Positions 9,647 through 17,798 of a stretch of DNA of 64,000 bases are shown here, piece after piece. Positions within the stretch are counted from its first letter, which is position 1. Every line of letters starts with the position of its first letter. This DNA comes from Acidobacteriota bacterium (lineage in GTDB: Bacteria > Acidobacteriota > Blastocatellia > Pyrinomonadales > Pyrinomonadaceae). The notes beneath the pieces are model-generated. The model did not search any database, had not been told where the DNA came from, and saw only the letters and a list, made by a program, of their open reading frames with translations. Location of the stretch: NCBI GenBank assembly GCA_016715115.1, contig JADKBM010000001.1, forward strand, positions 372,001 to 436,000, read 5' to 3'. The position numbers and the translations under genes were made by a program.

Positions 9647-9679
9647 ATCCAAAAAACATCCGAAAAATATCCAGACTTT
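9647..9679. promoter_or_regulatory. 11-bp-phased tandem operator (copy 1)
   Basis: Three direct units starting ATCC at 9647, 9658 and 9669 (ATCCAAAAAAC, ATCCGAAAAAT, ATCCAGACTTT), exactly 11 bp apart. One-turn direct repeats are the binding architecture of OmpR/PhoB winged-helix proteins. The site lies between the divergent regulator gene (start 9633) and the small ORF at 9745. Confidence 0.55.
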
Positions 9680-9744
9680 ACTTTTCGAAGATCATAAATT
9701 GGCTGTCATCGCCCAAAGGAGATCTAGTTTCGATAAAAAGCAAA

Positions 9745-9936
9745 ATGGAAATCAAGCGGAAGTTTGAAAAATTGACCGTCACCAAGCGGAGCTTCCTCAT
9801 CCACGACGGCACCGTGCTAGAGAACGTGGGCCGCGCGCACGTCCGCGGTCACGCCCAGTTCCAGGCCAAGAACCTGACCGCCGCGTGGTGCGCCGCATCG
9901 ACTGGCTGCATGGCTTCCACAAGCCCAAATAGTTGA
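9745..9936 (+). pseudogene. degenerate duplicate of the small BTAD-linked ORF
   Basis: The first ~20 residues (MEIKRKFEKLTVTKRSFLI) match the start of the small protein at 10127 (MEIKRNFETLVVTKRRFVI). The ~100 bp upstream also match, including the operator and TTTCGATAAAAAGCAA before the ATG. After that the sequence switches abruptly to GC-rich DNA (from about 9820) unrelated to the paralogue, and the CxxC part is missing. I read it as a truncated tandem duplicate fused to foreign sequence. A different frame of the GC-rich tail ends RRIDWLHGFHKPK before a stop, possibly the 3' end of another gene. Confidence 0.5.
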
Positions 9937-10027
9937 AAGACAGATGAGCGATTCGGTTTGGCGAATGTACCGCCGATTCACGCCGTTTTGTCGGTCAAAC
10001 GAACGATTATCGACAAGCCGGAAAGAA

Positions 10028-10060
10028 ATCCGAAAAACATCCGAAAAACATCCAGACTTC
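10028..10060. promoter_or_regulatory. 11-bp-phased tandem operator (copy 2)
   Basis: Units ATCCGAAAAAC, ATCCGAAAAAC and ATCCAGACTTC at 10028, 10039 and 10050. It has the same architecture and flanks as the site at 9647 and sits about 70 bp upstream of the small CxxC ORF and BTAD regulator. Confidence 0.55.
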
Positions 10061-10126
10061 TTATTTCGAAAATCATACAGTCTCACACATCGCCGAACGA
10101 GCGTTTTATTTTCGATAAAAAGCAAT

Positions 10127-10399
10127 ATGGAAATCAAACGAAATTTTGAAACACTTGTTGTCACGAAACGAAGATTCGTCATTCGCCAAACACCGGCGGT
10201 TGAACAAACGGTCTGTGCGGAATGCGGCGAAACGATGCTGCCGATCGCCCAAGCCGCGGTTTTGTTGCGCATCAAACAAAGCCGGATTTTCCAGATCGTT
10301 GAAACGGGCGCTGCACATTTTACCGAAGCGGAAGCGGGCGCATTGATGGTCTGCCTGAATTCGTTAGGGAGATTTTTAGACGCGAATGAAAGAGAATAA
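10127..10399 (+). CDS. small CxxC protein coupled to BTAD regulator
   Basis: 90 residues from the ATG at 10127. The frame is open further upstream, but that part covers the operator and duplicated promoter. A single CxxC (CAECGE, about residues 25-30) is followed by LPIAQAAVLLRIKQSRIFQIVETGAAHF, which reads like a MerR/excisionase-type helix-turn-helix (choice of A/B helix with IKQSRIFQ). It ends 14 nt inside the following BTAD gene, implying translational coupling. I do not recognise a named family; a small DNA-binding or anti-regulator partner is inference. A truncated paralogue precedes it. Confidence 0.6.
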   Translation: MEIKRNFETLVVTKRRFVIRQTPAVEQTVCAECGETMLPIAQAAVLLRIKQSRIFQIVETGAAHFTEAEAGALMVCLNSLGRFLDANERE

Positions 10400-12824
10400 A
10401 GATTCCAATCTACCTTCAATAGAAATCTCATTGCTTGGCAGATTTGGGGCGAAAATTGACGGCGTTCCGATTGATGAGAAGCGCTGGTCGCGCAGTTCCG
10501 CTAAATCTCTGGTTAAACTGCTCGCACTCAAACCGTTTCACACGCTGCACCGCGAACAGATTATGGATCTGTTGTGGCTTGAGCAAACGCCGGAGACTGC
10601 GCTGAACAATCTGAACAAGGCTATTTATGGCGCGCGTCGGGCTTTTGAACCTGATCTGGAAAAAGGTTCGGCCTCGCAATTTCTGGTAACCCAAAAGAAT
10701 CAGATCGTTCTCAGTTCGCCCGGAATGTTGCGGATCGATCTCGACGAATTTGAAAGACTCGCCAATTTGGCACTGCAGAACAACGATATCGATGCGGGAC
10801 AGAAGGCTCTCGAAATTTATCAGGGCGACTTGCTCACGGAAGACATTTACGAAGATTGGATTTACTCCCGCCGCGAAACGCTCCGGCTTTTGTTTCGCAA
10901 AACAGCGACCAAAACCGCCGCGCTTTACGCTGCCGGAAACGATCGAACTGCGAGTATCGAGATCTTGAAAAAGCTGTCTTGTGACGATCCGTCCGATGAA
11001 TACGTGCAACGGTTGTTGATGCGTTTATACGCAGAAACGGGGAGCAAATACCAGGCAATAAAGCAGTTTGAGCAATGCCGCGATTCTCTCCGCGCTCTCG
11101 GCATCGAGCCCGAATCGGAAACAATAAAAATCGAGCAGAGCATCAAACGCGGTGAAATTCTGCCGGTTGCAAACGAAATAAAAGCCACGCCCACCATTCC
11201 GGTGATCGCCGCGCCCCGGATTCGACAGCTTACGTTTCAAAACGGTTTGGTCAGAACCCCCAGATTTTTGCCCGGCGGCCAATCAATCGTTTTCAGCGCG
11301 GCCTGGAACGGCAACGCGGCCGAGCTTTACTCGATGCCGCTTGATACCGGCGAAATGCATTGTTTAGATACCGAGAATGCCGAGGTTTTTTCGGTTTCCA
11401 CCGCCGGAGAAATAGCCGTCGCCCTGCAACCAAAGTTCGAAGGATATTTCAACAGTTCCGTTCTGGGCAAATTAACACTCAATAACAGACCGACGCACGA
11501 GATTTTAGACGGCGTTCATTGGGCGGACTGGCATCCGGCACGAAAGGATGAAAACTCACTTCCTGACGAACAGTGTTTGGCCGTCGTTTGCGAACGTGAC
11601 AAGAAGACCTATCTGGAATATCCGGTCGGCAATGTAATTTTCGAAACTGCGGGTTGGATCGGACATCCGAGATTTTCAAACGACGGGCGGAAGATCGCCT
11701 TCATTGAACATCCGCTGCATTATGACGACCGCGGTTATGTGTCGGTGATCGATCTGGAAAGCAAAGAACATCGCCGGCTCACCGAAAATATGCCGAGCGT
11801 TCAGGGGTTGGCCTGGTCGAACGATGAAATTTGGTTTACGGGGTCGCGCGAAGGTCCGGCGCGGATGATCAACGCGATCGATCATAAAGGCAAGGAACGC
11901 CTGATCTATCGCGGAACCGGCAGACTGACGATTCACGACGTTTCCGCGAGCGGAGCTGTTCTCGTGACAGATGATAGTGTGCGTATTCAGGCCGTCGGCG
12001 GCGGCGCGGGCGAGGAGATCGAGCGCAATCTTTCGTGGCACGACTGGACGCTGGTCCGAGACTTAACGGATGACGGCGAAACCTTGCTGTTCGAAGAAGC
12101 CGGATTCAGCGGGGGAAGCGAGCTGACCACCTATATCCGCAAAACCGACGGTTCAGCGCCCCGAAAACTCGGCAACTGTTCGGCGGCCGCCTTTTCGCCT
12201 GATAACCAATTCGCACTTTTGCGATATCTGACCCCGCATCATCAATTGGCTTTCGTCCCGCTCGGCGAGGGCGAGATCAAACTACTGGAAAACGATCCCG
12301 ACGATCGGTTGGCTTATGAAGTGTATGTCGATTTTTTCCCGGACGGCAAACGGATCATTTTCACCGCCACCGGAAGCAGCGGTCGGCGTGTCTATGTCCA
12401 AAACATCGACGGCGGCAAGCCCGTCCCGTTCACGTCCGACGAAGGCGTGACAATGGGCTCACTTCATTCGATTTCGACCGCCGGCAGATATGTTGTCTTA
12501 ACCGATTCCGAACACAGACTGAGGCTTTACCAAACCTCCGACGGCACTTCTACGCCGCTAAAGAATCTGGAAAAGGATTTTTGGATGATTCGCTGGGCGG
12601 ATGACGGTGAAAATCTGTTCGTGTGGAAACGCGACGGTCTGCCGGCAGTCGTTTACAAATACAATCCGGTGAGCGGAACGAAGGAAGAATGGCTGACACT
12701 GATGCCGAAAGATCCGCTGGCCAATCAAATGGTCGGAATCAAACTCTCGCCGGACGGCAAAACGTACGCTTACTCCTACATACGCGAATCGTCCGAACTG
12801 TTTTTGATGGAAGTCATTAAATGA
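10386..12824 (+). CDS. BTAD-type transcriptional regulator with WD40/TolB-like propeller
   Basis: 812 residues. Residues ~10-100 are an OmpR-type winged helix (IEISLLGRFGAKIDG, LKPFHTLHREQIMDLLW, ALNNLNKAIYGARRAF). Residues ~105-255 form a bacterial transcriptional activation domain of TPR type (DLDEFERLA, IYQGDLLTEDIYEDWI, RLLMRLYAETGSKYQAIKQFEQCRDSL), as in SARP/AfsR regulators. From ~285 to the end are PD40/TolB-like propeller blades (RFSNDGRKIAFIEHP, FFPDGKRIIFTATG, LSPDGKTYAYSY). No transmembrane segment is apparent, so the propeller is likely a cytoplasmic sensor. It probably controls the downstream small ORF and lipoproteins through the 11-bp repeats. Confidence 0.88.
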   Translation: MKENKDSNLPSIEISLLGRFGAKIDGVPIDEKRWSRSSAKSLVKLLALKPFHTLHREQIMDLLWLEQTPETALNNLNKAIYGARRAFEPDLEKGSASQFLVTQKNQIVLSSPGMLRIDLDEFERLANLALQNNDIDAGQKALEIYQGDLLTEDIYEDWIYSRRETLRLLFRKTATKTAALYAAGNDRTASIEILKKLSCDDPSDEYVQRLLMRLYAETGSKYQAIKQFEQCRDSLRALGIEPESETIKIEQSIKRGEILPVANEIKATPTIPVIAAPRIRQLTFQNGLVRTPRFLPGGQSIVFSAAWNGNAAELYSMPLDTGEMHCLDTENAEVFSVSTAGEIAVALQPKFEGYFNSSVLGKLTLNNRPTHEILDGVHWADWHPARKDENSLPDEQCLAVVCERDKKTYLEYPVGNVIFETAGWIGHPRFSNDGRKIAFIEHPLHYDDRGYVSVIDLESKEHRRLTENMPSVQGLAWSNDEIWFTGSREGPARMINAIDHKGKERLIYRGTGRLTIHDVSASGAVLVTDDSVRIQAVGGGAGEEIERNLSWHDWTLVRDLTDDGETLLFEEAGFSGGSELTTYIRKTDGSAPRKLGNCSAAAFSPDNQFALLRYLTPHHQLAFVPLGEGEIKLLENDPDDRLAYEVYVDFFPDGKRIIFTATGSSGRRVYVQNIDGGKPVPFTSDEGVTMGSLHSISTAGRYVVLTDSEHRLRLYQTSDGTSTPLKNLEKDFWMIRWADDGENLFVWKRDGLPAVVYKYNPVSGTKEEWLTLMPKDPLANQMVGIKLSPDGKTYAYSYIRESSELFLMEVIK

Positions 12825-12868
12825 ATTTTTAGACTTTTCGAAAAAAAAATCCAAAACAAGCCGTTTTT

Positions 12869-12890
12869 GGAAGTTTTCTGGAAGTTTTGG
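12869..12890. promoter_or_regulatory. 11-bp-phased tandem operator (copy 3)
   Basis: GGAAGTTTTCT and GGAAGTTTTGG, adjacent and 11 bp apart, in front of the small ORF at 12942 and the lipoprotein genes. The complement has the same purine/pyrimidine pattern as the sites at 9647 and 10028 but a slightly different core. Confidence 0.45.
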
Positions 12891-12941
12891 CAGTTATTGT
12901 GGATTCGTTCGCAAGGGCAATGTCCCGAAATTGAGGTTTTT

Positions 12942-13133
12942 ATGATCACTCGGAAATCATTCTTTATTCGCTGGCTCTTATTCCGCGATGAAAAAGAACC
13001 GCAAATGGAAAAATCCGTGATTGACATTGAGCATATCCAAAGCGGTAACAGCCAGCGTGTTTCAACTCTGGATGAAGCCAGTTTGTGGATGCAGGAAATA
13101 GAGGCGGATGGTGAAGAAAAAGTAGAAGAATAA
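12942..13133 (+). CDS. small acidic protein of unknown function
   Basis: 63 residues from the ATG at 12942 (TTGAGG just upstream). A longer frame to 12867 would run over the operator. The N-terminus is basic/aromatic (MITRKSFFIRWLLFRDEKEP). The rest is acidic (IDIEHIQSGNSQRV, LDEASLWMQEIEADGEEK). It has no signal peptide and no recognised domain. It lies 35 bp before the astacin-like gene and after the BTAD regulator, so it is probably part of that regulon. Confidence 0.5.
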   Translation: MITRKSFFIRWLLFRDEKEPQMEKSVIDIEHIQSGNSQRVSTLDEASLWMQEIEADGEEKVEE

Positions 13134-13141
13134 AAGGAGAA

Positions 13142-13156
13142 ATTAACGAAAGTTAA
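13142..13156 (+). repeat. 15-bp leader repeat, copy 1
   Basis: ATTAACGAAAGTTAA occurs 12 nt before the astacin lipoprotein start and again at 14871-14885 before the second lipoprotein. It follows GGAGA or GGTGA in both. Shared untranslated leader of two co-regulated genes. Confidence 0.6.
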
Positions 13157-13168
13157 AAATAGAAACAG

Positions 13169-14716
13169 ATGAGCAAAACACTACGAAAGAACAGTTCCAA
13201 CAATCGAATCGTCATTTTTTTGATGATTCTCGGCTTGACTACAATTTTTTTGTCCGGCTGCGGGCAACAACCTGCTGAACCGGCAAAAAATACAGCGTCC
13301 AACACAACTACCAATAGTCCTGATTCCGCACCTACTGAAGGCTACACGGGTGAGACCAAAAAGCAGGAATTGAAGAACATCTCACTTCCTTTTGCTGAGG
13401 GTGAGGACCTGTCAGTCGAAGTTGCCAACGACGGCACGGTGATCTACGAAAGAGATATGATTCTCGGAAATATTTCCGATTTCACCAAGAACAGTTCACC
13501 GGCAAGCGCTCAGTTATCAGGCGATACATCAGCGAAAAAAGATACGAAACCCGGGATTTGGGCTAACTCCACAATCCCATATGTCCTTCCGGACAACCAT
13601 GGCAAAAAAGATGTTATTTTAGCGGGTATCAAGGAAATAAACGAAAAAACAAACATTTGTTTAGTGCCTAGAACCACTGAAACAGACTATGTTGAGTTTG
13701 TCTCGAAAGATGGAAGTTGGGCGAGGCTTGGCAGAGTGGGGGGGCGACAGGAAATCTCCATTGATCAGACCTGGACATCCCTGAAGGCGGGCACTGTGGC
13801 TCACGAGATAATGCACACTGCCGGATTCGTCCACATGCAATCACGTGAAGATCGTGATGAAAATGTGACAATCAACTCCGACAACATCGAATCAGGCAAG
13901 GAATCTCAATTCCGGAAGCTGAAGGATAAGTCAAGCAACATCGGTGCATATGATTTTACCTCTGTCATGCACTACTCTGCTAAGGGTTTTTCCAAAAATG
14001 GTAAAAATACAATTGATGTCAAAGCGGGCGGGGACGCTTCGAAAATGGGACAACGCGATGCCTTGAGTACCGGGGATATTGCAGCAATTGCAGTTAAATA
14101 CACCACTGCGGGGGCGTGCAAGTCCGGAGGCGAATCAAAGACCACCGCGGCAGCCGGAACATGCGGAGAGGCTCCCGGTGATGACGAAGTCTATATCTAT
14201 GAACATATTTTCAGCCAGGACAAAGGCGGAAAATGTGTGAAGTTAGGAGTAGGCGAATACAAAGATGCCGCCGCCACGGGCTTAGCCGACAACATTATGA
14301 GTTCGATCAGAGTTGGTAAAAATGTTCACGCAGTCGTCTGTGACAAAGAAAATTTTGACGGAGCCTGTATGGCATTTGATGCGGATGACGATAATTTTAC
14401 GAACAATGCAACGCTGAAAAATGATATTGCCTCCTCGGTTAAGGTTGTCAAAGCAGAGATCTGTTCCGCGACCGCGACCGTGGCAATGCCTATTGCCTGG
14501 ACGAACAAAACGGATAAAACCCTTCGCATAAATTGGGTCAAAAGTGATTGCACGGAAGAAAACAACTCGAGAGAAATCAAACCCGGTGATGTTTATAACG
14601 GGTCGGCGGGTGTCGGTCACATCTTCCACATCACTAACTTCCAAACGGGAGAAAAGTATGGATATATCCATGTGAACAAATCAACCGCAACTCAGGATAT
14701 TAAAGACATCAAATAG
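13169..14716 (+). CDS. astacin-family metalloprotease lipoprotein with crystallin and VHL-beta domains
   Basis: 515 residues. The signal peptide has the lipobox LSGC (Cys31), followed by a low-complexity Asn/Thr/Ser linker. The zinc protease domain spans ~125-312, with HEIMHTAGFVH at 212-222 and REDRD at 226-230, the astacin HExxHxxGxxH signature. The Met-turn is SVMHYS at 265-270. Residues ~340-430 resemble a beta/gamma-crystallin repeat (VYIYEHIFSQDKGGKC, ENFDGACMAF). Residues ~441-515 (WTNKTDKTLRINWV, REIKPGDVYNGS, HIFHITNFQTGE) resemble the von Hippel-Lindau beta domain. It is likely an outer-membrane-anchored or surface protease. AT content is higher than in the flanks. Protease assignment is strong; the two C-terminal calls are by eye. 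Confidence 0.85.
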   Translation: MSKTLRKNSSNNRIVIFLMILGLTTIFLSGCGQQPAEPAKNTASNTTTNSPDSAPTEGYTGETKKQELKNISLPFAEGEDLSVEVANDGTVIYERDMILGNISDFTKNSSPASAQLSGDTSAKKDTKPGIWANSTIPYVLPDNHGKKDVILAGIKEINEKTNICLVPRTTETDYVEFVSKDGSWARLGRVGGRQEISIDQTWTSLKAGTVAHEIMHTAGFVHMQSREDRDENVTINSDNIESGKESQFRKLKDKSSNIGAYDFTSVMHYSAKGFSKNGKNTIDVKAGGDASKMGQRDALSTGDIAAIAVKYTTAGACKSGGESKTTAAAGTCGEAPGDDEVYIYEHIFSQDKGGKCVKLGVGEYKDAAATGLADNIMSSIRVGKNVHAVVCDKENFDGACMAFDADDDNFTNNATLKNDIASSVKVVKAEICSATATVAMPIAWTNKTDKTLRINWVKSDCTEENNSREIKPGDVYNGSAGVGHIFHITNFQTGEKYGYIHVNKSTATQDIKDIK

Positions 14717-14767
14717 ACTTTAATACAATTTGCCGTCTTTATTTCCGATCCTGAAATAAGGGCAACA

Positions 14768-14827
14768 AAACGATGAATGATGAATGTGGAATTGAAGCAG
14801 GATTCTTGCATTCATCATTCATCGTTT
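14768..14827. repeat. 19-bp perfect inverted repeat (hairpin)
   Basis: AAACGATGAATGATGAATG at 14768-14786 pairs perfectly with 14809-14827 across a 22-nt loop. It lies between the two lipoprotein genes. It could act as a terminator/attenuator (no T-run follows) or be a small palindromic element. It also provides false upstream start codons for the next gene. Confidence 0.7.
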
Positions 14828-14870
14828 ATCAGCGGTCGGGCAGAAAAAGAACAGACCGAAAAAAGGTGAG

Positions 14871-14885
14871 ATTAACGAAAGTTAA
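14871..14885 (+). repeat. 15-bp leader repeat, copy 2
   Basis: Identical ATTAACGAAAGTTAA to 13142-13156, ending 10 nt before the lipoprotein start at 14896. Confidence 0.6.
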
Positions 14886-14895
14886 GGTAATAATC

Positions 14896-15591
14896 ATGAA
14901 CGAAACATTACGAATCAAAAGTTCCAACATCAACATCATCCGTTTTATGGTGATGATCGTTTTATGTGTCTTTTCGATGTCCGGCTGTCGGCAGGCCAAT
15001 GATTTGGCCAACGCCAACAAAGCAACGATCAGCAACACGGCGGCAAATACAAATCCGAACGCAAACGCCAACAGCAATGCTAACAGCAACTTGACGGCAA
15101 GCAGCAACGCCAACACTGAGGATAAGAAGTCCAACGCGGAGATCGAAACAATTTCCACTGATCTTACCGAGGGCAAATGCAAAACGACCAGTGAAGATGA
15201 AAGCGACGTGATAACACAGGAATGTCCGGGTGTTGCGGGCTACAAACTCGAAGTCGCCGAGCACGATGCTCAGAAAACGATCAACGTTTTGTCGCCATCG
15301 GGCAAAACATATAGCCTTGATTTTCAGGGCAAAGTTTCGGGCGGTCTCTCCACTTTGGGGGAAAAGGCTGAATGGCGTGTGAAAAAAACAGGCGGCAAGG
15401 AACAGCCCGTCGGGTTGATCACACGTTTCAACTTCTCCAAAAGCGGGGATCCGAACAATCTCACTTCATATCTGATCGTCACGAAAATTGACGGTGACAA
15501 AGTCTGCATCACGGACATCGTCAAGACGAAAGACGCCAATGAAAAAGCCAGACAATTGGCCGATGTCGCTCCGACCAAGCCGTGTCTCTAA
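14896..15591 (+). CDS. lipoprotein of unknown function with Asn/Ala linker
   Basis: 231 residues from the ATG at 14896. An in-frame ATG at 14773 lies inside the hairpin and is rejected. The lipobox SMSGC ends a signal peptide (MVMIVLCVFSMSGC). A low-complexity linker (NANANSNANSNLTA) typical of Acidobacteriota lipoproteins follows. The folded part (~75-231) has four cysteines (GKCKTT, QECPG, KVCITD, KPCL), probably two disulfides, and no recognised family. The leader repeat is shared with the astacin gene, suggesting joint expression. Confidence 0.7.
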   Translation: MNETLRIKSSNINIIRFMVMIVLCVFSMSGCRQANDLANANKATISNTAANTNPNANANSNANSNLTASSNANTEDKKSNAEIETISTDLTEGKCKTTSEDESDVITQECPGVAGYKLEVAEHDAQKTINVLSPSGKTYSLDFQGKVSGGLSTLGEKAEWRVKKTGGKEQPVGLITRFNFSKSGDPNNLTSYLIVTKIDGDKVCITDIVKTKDANEKARQLADVAPTKPCL

Positions 15592-15602
15592 TCGGCTAAA
15601 GA

Positions 15603-17346
15603 GAGGCTGTCTGAAAAGTCCCCTCGGGTTCGGCGATTTTCGGTCTCGGGAGTGTTGTTTGAATTTCGTCGAGTTGCATACGTGGGTTATAATACTAAGT
15701 ATGATACACGAGAAAAGGAAGAAGGTGGTCTTCAAGCATTACGATCAGAACCAACCGATGTTGTTGCCGCCGAGCCTGGATGATCTGGTGCCCGCGAACC
15801 ATCCGGTGCGCGTTGTGAACGAAGTGATCGAGCGGATCGACATCGGCGTGCTTGAGCTTGGGTACAAAGGCGGCGGAGCGTCGAGCTACCATCCGCGGCT
15901 GCTTTTGAAGGTGCTGGTTTACGCGTATCTTCGGAATATCTATTCGTCCCGGAAGATCGAGCAGGCGTTGCAGGAAAACGTGCATTTCATGTGGCTCGCC
16001 GGCAACGCGAGGCCGGACCACAACACGCTGGCGGACTTTCGGTCGAAGCGGCTGAAAGATCATCTTGAGAAGATCTTTTCGCAGGTCGTGCTGCTGCTTG
16101 TCGAAGAGGGGGCGGTATCGTTGCGGGAAGTGATACTGGACGGGACGAAGATCGAGGCGAACGCGAACCGGTACACGTTCGTCTGGGCAAAGACGGTGGA
16201 GCGGAACAAGCAGCGGATAAGGGAACAGTTGCGTGACGTGTGGAAGTACGTCGAGCGGGCGAGCGCGGAGGAAGAGCAGGCGCCGAACGAGCCGGATTTT
16301 GAGGCGGTGGACCCGGAAGCGGTGACGCGCGCGGTGAGAGCGATCGACGAGGAGTTGCTGAAAGCCGAGCCCGATGCGAAGACAAGGCAGCGGGTGCGGA
16401 AATTGAGGCGGGAGTTGCCGGGCCGGGCGGCGAAGGTCGAGGCGCAGGAGCGGATGCTGGACGGGCGACGAAGCAGTTCGAAGACCGATCATGACGCGAC
16501 GTTCATGAGGATGAAGGAAGACCATCTGGGGAACGGGCAGTTGAGACCGGCGTACAATGTCCAGCTGGCGACCGAGGGGCATTTTCTGACCGGGTACACG
16601 CTGACACAATCGGCGGGGGACACGACCGCGCTGCCGGAGCATGTCGGCAAGATGATCGAAACGTACGGAACGGAACCCGAAAGCGTGACGGCGGATGCGG
16701 GTTACGGCAGTGAAGAGAACTACGCCTATCTGGAGAAACGGGCGATCAAGGCATTTGTGAAGTTTCCGGGGTTCGATTCCGGGAAGCCCAAGGGGAAGTT
16801 CGCGGCAGACAACTTCCAATACGACGCAGAGACCGATACTTACCGGTGTCCGGCGGGGCACGTGATGGAGTTCTCGGAGGATCGCGTGAAGACGACGCAG
16901 AACGGCCGGAAGCAAAACGTCAAAATCTACCGGACCGAGGCCTGCGGCGGATGTCCGATGCGGGCCGAATGTTCGAAGGGCGAGGGGGACGGTCGATCGA
17001 GCGCAACGAAGAAGTTCTGAGGCACCGGCGCAAGGCGCGCGAGATGCTCGAAAGCGAGAAAGGCGTCGAACGGAGGAAACAACGGTACGAGGTCGAGGCG
17101 GTGATCGGAAACATAAAGGAAAACAAGAAATTCAGAAGGTTCTTACTGAGGGGGTTGGCAAAAGTACAGATTGAGATCGGATTGATCGCGATCGCACACA
17201 ACCTGCAAAGGCTGGCAACCGTCTGAAAAGGCGGAAATGCGCTCGGCGACCGGCCAACTGATGACGGCCGAAGCGGACTCTCCCAAAACAGACAACAGAA
17301 AAACGGCAATCCCAGAGACTTTCTGAGTGACTTTCCAGACAGCCTC
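15603..17346 (+). mobile_element. IS1182-family insertion sequence, copy 1 (1,744 bp)
   Basis: The left end GAGGCTGTCTGAAAAGTC and the right end, read as reverse complement GAGGCTGTCTGGAAAGTC, form the terminal inverted repeats. A TATAAT box (about 15688) precedes the transposase. No clear target-site duplication is visible in the flanks. It is the best preserved of three copies; the others are at 43647 and 45416. Confidence 0.9.
15701..17226 (+). CDS. IS1182-type transposase with -1 frame change
   Basis: Starts MIHEKRKKVVFKHYDQNQ. DDE-type transposase of the IS1182/IS5-like group, with motifs LLKVLVYAYLRNIYSSRKIE, ARPDHNTLADFR, VILDGTKIEANA, VTADAGYGSEENY and the Cys cluster CGGCPMRAEC. Frame 1 stops at 17020. 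The conserved C-terminus (ERNEEVLRHRRKAREML..GLIAIAHNLQRLATV) continues in the -1 frame to 17226. The switch falls at a GGGGG run (about 16984) that is identical in all three copies. Either this is programmed -1 frameshifting or an ancestral lesion spread by transposition. Confidence 0.85.
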
Positions 17347-17798
17347 TGAACGTTGTCGTCGCTCCCGCGACTCGATTCAGATCGCGCCCTTTTCCGTGGA
17401 CTCACGCCCACTGCCACAACGTGCCGCCGCTCCCGCGGCTTAAGCTCGGGAAACAACCGGCAACCGAGATTCCAATCGCCCGTCGCGCCTGCAAGGCGCA
17501 ACTCGTACCGGTTGACGAACGCCAAACTTTGCACTTTTTTGCATAGTCTTCCGTTCAGCGCCGGGCTGCGGCCCGGCGGAGTCGACGCGGCCACATCTCG
17601 GGCTACCGCCCGACGCCCTCGACTATATGACGGGCAGTAGCCAGTAATGTTGTTCCGAATGAAGATCGGCGGGCCGAAGCCCGCCGCTGAACGTTGTCGT
17701 CGCTGCCGCGACTCGATTTGTCTTTATAGAGAGTTCTTCTTAACGAGCCTGATGCTTTGCGCGAACTCCGCGCTGTATGATTCCCGCTGTTTCGGCAT
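17347..17798. other. intergenic mobile-element debris
   Basis: A 452-bp region with no convincing gene. A ~30-bp direct repeat (TGAACGTTGTCGTCGCTCC/GCCGCGACTCGATT) occurs at about 17346 and about 17691. GC-rich hairpins (GCCGGGCTGCGGCCCGGC near 17562) are also present. This is the look of short interspersed repeats or remnants next to ISs. Confidence 0.5.

Noticed and set aside
15695..16915. 406-codon minus-strand ORF in IS copy 1
   Set aside because: Antisense to the transposase; no domain.
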